NCBI GenBank assembly: GCA_039811865.1
Contig: JBDHZK010000135.1
Location: forward strand, 1-7,093
Length of the DNA: 7,093 bases
From: JBDHZK01 sp039811865
GTDB lineage: Bacteria; Actinomycetota; Actinomycetes; Propionibacteriales; Propionibacteriaceae
Direction of reading: 5' to 3'
Part shown: piece after piece, positions 1-6,217 of the stretch
Position numbering within the stretch: position 1 is the first letter of the stretch
How the letters are laid out: every line of letters starts with the position of its first letter
Position numbers and translations under genes: made by a program
The notes under the pieces: generated by a model
Database searches by the model: none
Told to the model about the DNA's origin: nothing
The model's input: the letters and a program-made list of their open reading frames with translations, nothing else

Positions 1-3000
1 GGATCGCCCCGCGGCGGATCACCGACCGCGACGCCGACCCGGCCACCGACGCCGAGGACGGCGAGGTCGGCAGCCGCGCCGAGGCCGACGCGTCGACGGG
101 CGTCCCGATTAGCGGGGTCAACGACGAAGGTGACGCCGACGACGACACCGCCGACGACCAGCCGCAGCGTCGGGGACTGATGATCCCGGCGTCCATGGGG
201 CTGCGGTTCCAGTTGCCACTGGAGGTGGCGTCCGTCACGGTCCGGGTCTCGTGGGGCACCTACCACTCGCGCAACCACGAGACCGAGACCCAGCCCGACG
301 GACGCCCCCGCCGCGTGTTCGTCCGCACCCCGCGCGACCACACCGTCCGCATCGATGTCGCCGACCTGGCTGACGGCCAGACCTCGGAGCTCACGCTGGT
401 CGACAACGTCATCCTGCGCGTCGACGCCGCCACCGACGGCGACCGGCGCCTCATCGAGGTGGCGCTGTGCAACGACGAGGAGACGCCGAGCCGCATCCCC
501 GTGCACAAGTGGCTGTTCCAGACCCGGCTCTACGTCGAGACCGACGGCCGGGCCGCGTTCCTGCCCGTCCATGATCCGCTGACCGACACCAGGCGCGACC
601 CGGACGACGAGGTGAACCGGCTGGCCATCCAGTACCGCGACCGGCTCGAGTACGCCATCGGCCGCACCTGCTCGGTCGACTGGCAGGTCGGGCCTGGGGC
701 CCGCCGCGCCACGAAAGTCTGGACCACCTGGCTGCCCACCGCCGAGACCCCGCAAACCCTGGCCCGCGACGACGCGTCGGTGCTCACCGACATGCGGGCG
801 CTCGCCGCGGCATCCGTCGACCAACTCCGCGCCGGACTCGCCCCGATCGCCGACGGGTACGCGGCCTGGCTGTCCGGCCAGGAAACCGAGGCGACCACGC
901 TGCCCGCCCACCTGCGCGGCGACGCCGACGAGACGCTCTCCGACGCCCGCCGCGTGTGGGCGCAACTGCGCGCGGGCATCGACTTCCTGCTCGCCGACGC
1001 CGAGGCCCAGCGCTGCTTCGCGTTCATGAACACGGTGATGGCCGAGCAGCGGGTGCGCTCCGAGGTCGTCCGGCTGCGTTCGCAAGACGCGACGCTCACC
1101 GCGGACGCCGCCCTCGCCGCCGTCGCCGCCCAGGGCACGAAGGCCCACAGTTGGCGCCTCTTCCAGCTCGCGTTCGTGCTGATGCAACTGCCAGCGCTGT
1201 GCGACCCGTCCGCCAAGCGGCGCTCCGGCGAGCTCGCCGAGGTCGAGCTGCTGTTCTTCCCCACCGGCGGCGGCAAGACCGAGGCCTACCTCGGGCTGGC
1301 GGCGTTCGCGTTCGCGATCAGACGACGCCGTGGGGTGATCGACACCCCGGACGGCCCATTGGACGGCCGCGCCGGCCTGGCCGTGCTGATGCGCTACACG
1401 CTGCGGCTGCTCACCGCCCAGCAGTTCCAGCGCGCCACCACGATGGTCTGCGCCGCCGAGCTGGAGCGCGCGAAGGACCCCGCGACGTGGGGCACCGAAC
1501 CATTCCGGATCGGGCTGTGGGTCGGCACCCAGGTCTCGCCCAAGCGGGTCGCCGAGGCCGAGGAACAGAAGGCCAAGGCCAACGACGGCTACGCCCACGG
1601 GCTAACCGTGCTGCAGGTGCGCCGCTGCCCCTGGTGCGGCACCCCCATCGATCACCGGCACGTCAGCATCGACCGCGCCGTCGAGCGGGTGTTCGTGCAC
1701 TGCGCCGACGCCTTCGACTGCCCCTTCGGACGCGGCGGCACGGTGGCGGGCGGCCTGCCGGTGCTGACCACCGACGAGGAGATCTACCGGCTCGCCCCGG
1801 CCTTCCTGATCGCCACCGTCGACAAGTTCGCGCGGCTCGCGCGCGAGGGGCAGGCGGCGTCCCTGTTCGGATACGTCACGCAGCGCTGTGAGCGGCACGG
1901 GTTCGTCCACCCCGACGATCTCGGTTGCACGATCGGCGTCAACGGACGCCACCAGGCCAAAGGCGGCCACCCGACGGCCATGCGGCGTCCGGTCGCGCGG
2001 CTGCGGCCGCCCGACCTGATCATCCAGGACGAGCTGCACCTGATCACCGGCGCCCTCGGCACCACCGTGGGCCTCTTCGAGCTCGCCATCGACGCCGCGA
2101 CGACCTGGCGGACGGCGTCCGGGGCCCCGGCCAAGCCGCTGATCGTGGCGTCCTCGGCGACCGTCCGGCGGGCCGGCGACCTCGTCCGCAGCCTGTACGG
2201 GCGTGGGCTGACCATCTTCCCACCGCAGGTGCTCGACGTGGCCGACACCTACTTCTCCCGCGAGGTCGCGCCGACGCCCGCCACCCCCGGACGCCGCTAC
2301 GTCGGCGTCACCACGTCGGGCGTCCGCATGACCAACGCGGAGATCCGGGTTTCCGAGATCCTGCTGGCGTCCGGGCAACTGCTGCTCGACCGAGCCGCCG
2401 AGGCGGCCGATCCGTACCTGACGCTGATCGGCTACTTCAACGCGATCCGCGAACTGGCCGGCATGAAGCGCTACCTGGGCGACGACGTCCAGACGGCACT
2501 TGCTAAGGGACGTCCCTGGTGGACGCTGCCGCGCCGCACCGGCGCGGCGTTCGGCAGCCTGCATCTGGACGAGCTGACCAGCCGGGCGTCCTCGGCCGAC
2601 ATCACCGACACCCTCGACCAGCTCACCGTGCCGTTCTCGACCGAGTTCGACAGCACCGCTGCGAAGCAGGCGCGGGCGGCCGCTCTGAAGCGCGGCGAGA
2701 AGGTGCGAGAGCGTCCGACCCCGCCCTACGACGTGGTGTTGGCCACCTCGATGCTGCAGGTCGGCGTGGACGTCCAACGGCTCGGCCTGATGCTGCTCGT
2801 CGGGCAGCCGAAGAACACCGCCGAGTACATCCAGGCGTCCTCGCGCGTCGGCCGCTCGGCCGCCGGGCCCGGGCTGGTGGTCACCCTCGGCAACTGGGCG
2901 CGGCCGCGCGACCTGTCCCACTACGAGACCTTCCGGCACTACCACGAGACGTTCTACGCCCAGGTGGAGGCGCTGTCGGTGACCCCGTACTCGCCGACGT

Positions 3001-3491
3001 CGATCGAGCGCGGCCTCGACGGCGTCCTGGTCGCCGCGGTCCGCGTGCTGGATGCGGTCGTCCCGTCCGGGCTCTCGCCGGAGCGGGCCGCCGGACGAGT
3101 CTCGTCGCGGCGTCCGGCGCTGGACGCCCTGGTAGAGGCCCTGGTTGCCCGTGCCGGACGGGCCGACCCGGGCGAGAGCGAGGCCGTGCGCAACCGCCTG
3201 AACGCCCTCCTCGGACAGTGGGAACTGCGGCTCGGCTACGCGTCCGCTCGCCAGCAGACCCTGGTATACGAGAAGACCAAGGATGCCGGCGACGCCGCGC
3301 TGCTGATCAGCGCCGAAAACGCCCGCGCCGGCGAGATCGGGGACGCCCGGCCGCCGTTTGTGGTGCCCAACTCCATGCGCGAGGTACAGCCCGAGATCAA
3401 CCTGCTGGTATCGCCCATTGCCGAACGGCTGTTCGTCCCCGAGGCCATCACGGCCCCGCAGTGGGTCGCGCCGCCCCCGAAGGGAGACTGA
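1..3491 (+). CDS. drmA: DISARM helicase DrmA, 5'-truncated by window edge
   Basis: This is the helicase subunit of DISARM, which in characterised systems forms a DNA-binding complex with DrmB. The frame is open from position 3 with no upstream stop. The ATG at 180 is therefore internal and the true start lies outside the window; 1162 residues are visible. A very acidic segment (24-167) is followed by the family-like PASMGLRFQ stretch. Helicase motifs appear in order: Walker A PTGGGKT at 1260-1280, DEAH-type box DELH at 2028-2039, SSAT (motif III) at 2151-2162, ATSMLQVGVDV at 2742-2774, and QASSRVGRS (motif VI, arginine finger region) at 2832-2858. Next comes NWARPRDLSHYE (2892-2927), a strong DrmA hallmark from memory of the family. 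A possible zinc site sits between motifs I and II: CPWC at 1626-1637 and cysteines at 1701 and 1719. All expected catalytic residues are present. It ends 1 nt before drmB. The family assignment rests on motif recognition, not a search. Confidence 0.93.
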   Translation, partial: IAPRRITDRDADPATDAEDGEVGSRAEADASTGVPISGVNDEGDADDDTADDQPQRRGLMIPASMGLRFQLPLEVASVTVRVSWGTYHSRNHETETQPDGRPRRVFVRTPRDHTVRIDVADLADGQTSELTLVDNVILRVDAATDGDRRLIEVALCNDEETPSRIPVHKWLFQTRLYVETDGRAAFLPVHDPLTDTRRDPDDEVNRLAIQYRDRLEYAIGRTCSVDWQVGPGARRATKVWTTWLPTAETPQTLARDDASVLTDMRALAAASVDQLRAGLAPIADGYAAWLSGQETEATTLPAHLRGDADETLSDARRVWAQLRAGIDFLLADAEAQRCFAFMNTVMAEQRVRSEVVRLRSQDATLTADAALAAVAAQGTKAHSWRLFQLAFVLMQLPALCDPSAKRRSGELAEVELLFFPTGGGKTEAYLGLAAFAFAIRRRRGVIDTPDGPLDGRAGLAVLMRYTLRLLTAQQFQRATTMVCAAELERAKDPATWGTEPFRIGLWVGTQVSPKRVAEAEEQKAKANDGYAHGLTVLQVRRCPWCGTPIDHRHVSIDRAVERVFVHCADAFDCPFGRGGTVAGGLPVLTTDEEIYRLAPAFLIATVDKFARLAREGQAASLFGYVTQRCERHGFVHPDDLGCTIGVNGRHQAKGGHPTAMRRPVARLRPPDLIIQDELHLITGALGTTVGLFELAIDAATTWRTASGAPAKPLIVASSATVRRAGDLVRSLYGRGLTIFPPQVLDVADTYFSREVAPTPATPGRRYVGVTTSGVRMTNAEIRVSEILLASGQLLLDRAAEAADPYLTLIGYFNAIRELAGMKRYLGDDVQTALAKGRPWWTLPRRTGAAFGSLHLDELTSRASSADITDTLDQLTVPFSTEFDSTAAKQARAAALKRGEKVRERPTPPYDVVLATSMLQVGVDVQRLGLMLLVGQPKNTAEYIQASSRVGRSAAGPGLVVTLGNWARPRDLSHYETFRHYHETFYAQVEALSVTPYSPTSIERGLDGVLVAAVRVLDAVVPSGLSPERAAGRVSSRRPALDALVEALVARAGRADPGESEAVRNRLNALLGQWELRLGYASARQQTLVYEKTKDAGDAALLISAENARAGEIGDARPPFVVPNSMREVQPEINLLVSPIAERLFVPEAITAPQWVAPPPKGD

Positions 3492-5460
3492 GATGAGCGT
3501 CCTCGACCCGCTCGGCGACGCCGAAGCACTGGCCCAAGCCGGCGCCAAGAAGAACTTCGCGAAGGTGGGCTCGTCGCGTCCGTCGTCGCTGCTGTACACC
3601 TACGGCCCCGGGGCGATCATGGACCTGCCCCAATTCACGATCATGCCCGCCGGGCTGTCGGACTGGGACCGGGTCTACGCCAAGCGCGACGGGGAACCGC
3701 CGGTGATTCATGCTCCTCGGCTGCTGGAGTCCGCCCGGACCGTCCTGCGCTGCCGGGTGGACAGCCTGCGGACCTACCCGTGGCAGCCGCAAACCTCCTT
3801 CCGGCGCGACGAGGGCCGCGACCTCGGCGTCCCGTCGCGAGTCTTCCCGCAGTGGCTACGCTGCACCGGCTGCGACCGCCTCGCGCCGTTGCCGCACTTC
3901 GAGTACAGCAACACCCACCCGTTCCGCACCGACGAGGCTCGGTTCGAGCACGCGTCCTGCCCCGGACGCCGGGGCGGCAAAAGGAAGCGGGCGCTCGCCG
4001 TCCCGGCCCGCTACCTGCTGGCCTGCGTGCGCGGGCACCTGGACGAGTTCCCCTACTGCGGTTGGGTGCATGAATGGCAGCCGTGCCCACAGGCGCCCGA
4101 GGGCGGCGGGGCCACGCTCAAGATGATCGAGGGCACCGCCGGCCGAGGCGCCATGGCCACGATCGAATGCGCCGCCTGCGAGGCCCGCCGGCCGATGGCC
4201 GAGGCACAGGGAGAGGCGGGGCGGGACAAGCTGCCGCGCTGCCGTGGACGCCACCCGCACCTGGATGCCTTCGAGGAGGGCGGTTGCGGCGACCAGACGC
4301 ACCTGATGCTCGTCGGGGCGTCCAACCTGTGGTTTGGCGTCACCCAGTCGATCATCGCGATGCCGCAGGACCCGGGCGAGAAGGCGTCCGAGCTGGCCGA
4401 CCGGATTCGGGTGGCGCTGGGCGATGACCTGGGCCAGTTTGGCGACCAGCCCAACGTGATTCGTGCCTTGCTGAGACACAAGGTAGATGTAACGGAGGTG
4501 TCGGACGTCGATCTGGCCGATCTGCTTGCCATCGCCGCCGCGCCGCCGCCCAGCGCGGATGAGCGGCAGGCGAAGTTCGACGCCTGGGACCCGGTGGACC
4601 TACTTGTCCCGGAGTGGAACTACCTGCAGCGGGACCCGATCAAGCCTCATCATCGCGACGAGGGCAGCCAGTTGACGCTGACCAAGCGTGCGCTTGCCTC
4701 CGGGCTGCCGACGGCCATCACGCGCGTGCTCGCAGTCGAGAAGTTGCGCAAGGTCAACACCCTGCTCGGCTTCACCCGGATCGACGAACTCGACCGCGTC
4801 AACGACGCCGCCCGCCGCATCGCCCCGATCGGGCGCGGGGAGCCGCGCTGGCTGGTCGCCACTGAGGACATCGGCGAGGGCATCTTCCTGCAGTTGGACG
4901 AGGCCGCCGTCGCGACCTGGGAGGCTAAGGCGTCCGGATCGGCGCTCTGGGCGGCCCACCGGGAAGCGCACCGCCGCAATTTCGAGAACCGGATCTCGCA
5001 GACGGCGACCAGCTACGACGCGTCGACCCGGTTGAAGCCGCCGCGGTACTGGCTGCTGCACACGCTCGCGCACGTGCTGATCCGCGAGCTGGCGTTGACG
5101 TCGGGCTACGGCTCGGCCAGCCTGTCGGAGCGCATCTACGCGTGGCCGGCGTCCGAGGGGCGGGCACCGGCCGCCGGAATGCTGATCCTGACCACAGCGT
5201 CCGACAGCGACGGCACGCTCGGCGGTCTGGTCCGGCTCAGCCAGCCCGAACTGCTGGTGGCGACGGTGCGCAACGCCCTGCACCGGGCGGAGCGCTGCTC
5301 GTCCGACCCGGTCTGCTCTCACCGGACGCCGAAATCGCCCGAGGACTTCCTGCATGGCGCCGCGTGCCACGCGTGCTCCATGGCATCCGAGACGTCGTGC
5401 GAGCGGGCCAACCGATTCCTCGACCGACGGTTCCTGCTGCGCTTGCCGGGGCCGGACGCC
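1984..5460. repeat. Dispersed 9-base word GGCGTCCGG, both orientations
   Basis: I found GGCGTCCGG by eye on the plus strand at 1984, 2114, 2366, 3109 and 4929. Its complement CCGGACGCC occurs at 2287, 3962, 5322 and 5452. All nine copies are inside drmA and drmB; none was seen in drmC or the HIRAN gene. They fall in several codon phases (for example Ala-Ser-Gly, Arg-Arg-Pro, Pro-Gly-Arg, Arg-Thr-Pro), so a single codon-pair preference does not explain them all. Whether this is a genome-wide word or chance in GC-rich DNA cannot be told from here. Confidence 0.4.
3481..3486 (+). promoter_or_regulatory. Ribosome binding site of drmB
   Basis: AGGGAG lies 6 nt before the ATG at 3493, inside the last codons of drmA. 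It decides the drmB start: the same frame is open much further upstream (an ATG at 3358), but that extension would overlap drmA by 134 nt and its translation is low-complexity Arg/Pro/Ser-rich sequence. Confidence 0.8.
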
Positions 5461-5496
5461 GCCCTCGGGTTCTTCGGTTCTGGCGATGCCGGCTGA
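3493..5496 (+). CDS. drmB: DISARM protein DrmB (DUF1998)
   Basis: This 667-residue protein is the DrmB subunit, the partner of DrmA in the DISARM DNA-engaging complex. It has no nucleotide-binding P-loop that I can see. It carries many cysteine pairs, probably zinc-binding: CTGC (residues 124-127), C156, then YLLACVRGHLDEFPYC (C178, H182, C189), a segment typical of DrmB, then C198, C226/C229, C250 and C265. The C-terminal DUF1998 region is marked by LLHTLAHVLIRELAL (H523, H527), followed by SGYGSASLSERIY. The final cysteine cluster is C602, C608, C625, C628 and C636, within HGAACHACSMASETSCE and followed by NRFLDRRFL. These C-terminal signatures are, as I know the family, diagnostic. The start was chosen at 3493 for its good ribosome binding site. 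The gene follows drmA by 1 nt and its end overlaps drmC, which implies coordinated expression. The reading frame is intact and of ordinary length for the family. Confidence 0.93.
   Translation: MSVLDPLGDAEALAQAGAKKNFAKVGSSRPSSLLYTYGPGAIMDLPQFTIMPAGLSDWDRVYAKRDGEPPVIHAPRLLESARTVLRCRVDSLRTYPWQPQTSFRRDEGRDLGVPSRVFPQWLRCTGCDRLAPLPHFEYSNTHPFRTDEARFEHASCPGRRGGKRKRALAVPARYLLACVRGHLDEFPYCGWVHEWQPCPQAPEGGGATLKMIEGTAGRGAMATIECAACEARRPMAEAQGEAGRDKLPRCRGRHPHLDAFEEGGCGDQTHLMLVGASNLWFGVTQSIIAMPQDPGEKASELADRIRVALGDDLGQFGDQPNVIRALLRHKVDVTEVSDVDLADLLAIAAAPPPSADERQAKFDAWDPVDLLVPEWNYLQRDPIKPHHRDEGSQLTLTKRALASGLPTAITRVLAVEKLRKVNTLLGFTRIDELDRVNDAARRIAPIGRGEPRWLVATEDIGEGIFLQLDEAAVATWEAKASGSALWAAHREAHRRNFENRISQTATSYDASTRLKPPRYWLLHTLAHVLIRELALTSGYGSASLSERIYAWPASEGRAPAAGMLILTTASDSDGTLGGLVRLSQPELLVATVRNALHRAERCSSDPVCSHRTPKSPEDFLHGAACHACSMASETSCERANRFLDRRFLLRLPGPDAALGFFGSGDAG
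5486..5496 (+). promoter_or_regulatory. drmB/drmC translational coupling overlap
   Basis: The drmC ATG (5486-5488) lies 11 nt inside the end of drmB (TGA at 5494-5496). No convincing Shine-Dalgarno sequence is visible in the 20 nt before this ATG, so drmC probably depends on ribosomes terminating on drmB. This is inferred from layout only. Confidence 0.6.
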
Positions 5497-6217
5497 TCCG
5501 TTCGGCGCCCTGGGCGCGACGCTGAACGCGGTCGAAGCTTCCGGGCTGGCCGACTGGCTCGCCGATGGGGCGAGCCTCGGCAAGGCGCTGCAGGTGCTGT
5601 CGGCGGAGCGGCGGCCCTTGGTGCGGTCGCTGCTGCTTGAAGCGGGTCTGACCGGGCACGACGCCGTCGGCGTCCTGCGCGCGATCGCCGGGGCGCACAG
5701 GCAGGCGCGCACCGTCGAACCGGTCTGGACGGTGCCCGGTGCCCAGGTGGCCTACGGCCGACTGACCTCCACCGTGAAGTCTCTGGTGCTAGGCGCCAGG
5801 GAGTCGGTTGTCTGTTCGACCTTCAACTTCCAGAAGTCGTCGGCGCTGTGGACGACCCTCGCCGAGGTAGCGAACCAGCAGACAGTGGCGGTGACCGTGT
5901 ACCTGGACACCCACGCGACGGCATCCGGACACGCACCCTCCCCCGCCGAGGTGTCGGCCCACCTGCCCGGGGCGGGAGTCTTCTGCACCCGGAGAGTCGC
6001 CGGGCACCGCTACCGCAACCATGCCAAGTTCATCGCACTTGACCAGCAGGTGCTGATTGTCACTAGCGCCAACTTCTCGCTCAGCGCCGAGCAGTTCAAC
6101 CTGGAGTTCGGATTGATCGTCCGGGATGCGCCGCTCACCCAATCCGTTGTGAAGCAGTTGTTCGACCTACAGCCGACCCTGTACGAAAGAGTGAAAGGCA
6201 ACGCCCAAAGTGGCTGA
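5486..6217 (+). CDS. drmC: DISARM phospholipase D-like protein DrmC
   Basis: This 243-residue protein belongs to the PLD superfamily, with one catalytic HKD motif. Enzymes with a single motif usually act as dimers, and bacterial relatives include nucleases. Residues 1-80 are a helical, Ala/Leu-rich region, followed by VEPVWTVPG and the PLD fold. The motif is NHAKFIALD (H179, K181, D186), with SANFS (N196) and N205/E207/G209 downstream; together these give the complete HxK(x4)D...N...E/G pattern, so the active site looks intact. The ATG at 5486 was chosen because the same frame upstream (ATG 5354) translates to Arg/Ser-rich sequence antagonistic to a real protein and lies wholly inside drmB's cysteine cluster. 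In DISARM the role of DrmC is unclear; I recall that it was dispensable for protection in the Bacillus system first studied. No signal peptide or membrane segment is seen, so it is probably cytoplasmic. Its 3' end overlaps the next gene by 8 nt. Confidence 0.9.
   Translation: MPADPFGALGATLNAVEASGLADWLADGASLGKALQVLSAERRPLVRSLLLEAGLTGHDAVGVLRAIAGAHRQARTVEPVWTVPGAQVAYGRLTSTVKSLVLGARESVVCSTFNFQKSSALWTTLAEVANQQTVAVTVYLDTHATASGHAPSPAEVSAHLPGAGVFCTRRVAGHRYRNHAKFIALDQQVLIVTSANFSLSAEQFNLEFGLIVRDAPLTQSVVKQLFDLQPTLYERVKGNAQSG
6194..6198 (+). promoter_or_regulatory. Possible ribosome binding site for the HIRAN gene
   Basis: AAAGG lies 11 nt before the GTG at 6210, a slightly long spacing. An in-frame TGA at 6192-6194 sits just upstream. 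GTG 6210 is therefore the first usable start after that stop, which fixes the gene's 5' limit to within a few codons; TTG at 6219 is the only near alternative. Confidence 0.55.
6210..6217 (+). promoter_or_regulatory. drmC/HIRAN gene overlap (probable coupling)
   Basis: The GTG at 6210-6212 begins before the drmC stop TGA at 6215-6217, in a different frame. Such short overlaps usually mean the downstream gene is translated by the same or re-initiating ribosomes, so the two products are likely made together. Confidence 0.65.

Noticed and set aside
180..182. ATG at 180 as the start of drmA
   Set aside because: The frame is open to position 3 and the conserved PASMG stretch follows immediately, so the Met is internal; no Shine-Dalgarno sequence precedes it.
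956..1891. Plus-strand 311-codon frame inside drmA
   Set aside because: Arg/Gly/Pro-rich out-of-frame reading of the helicase region that includes its Walker A; no domain of its own.
3358..3492. Upstream ATG extension of drmB
   Set aside because: It overlaps drmA by 134 nt and adds low-complexity Arg/Pro/Ser residues, while ATG 3493 has a well-spaced AGGGAG.
1602..3599. Long minus-strand open frame of 665 codons opposite drmA
   Set aside because: Its translation is Arg/Gly/Asp-rich with no recognisable motif and it lies opposite the well-conserved helicase. Long antisense frames are expected when third codon positions are nearly always G or C.
5354..5485. Upstream ATG extension of drmC
   Set aside because: The extra 44 residues are an out-of-frame reading of drmB's C-terminal cysteine cluster and are not protein-like.
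4600..5712. Minus-strand 370-codon frame opposite the drmB/drmC junction
   Set aside because: It spans two real genes on the other strand, is Arg/Ala/Pro-rich, and has no ribosome binding site or family resemblance that I can see.
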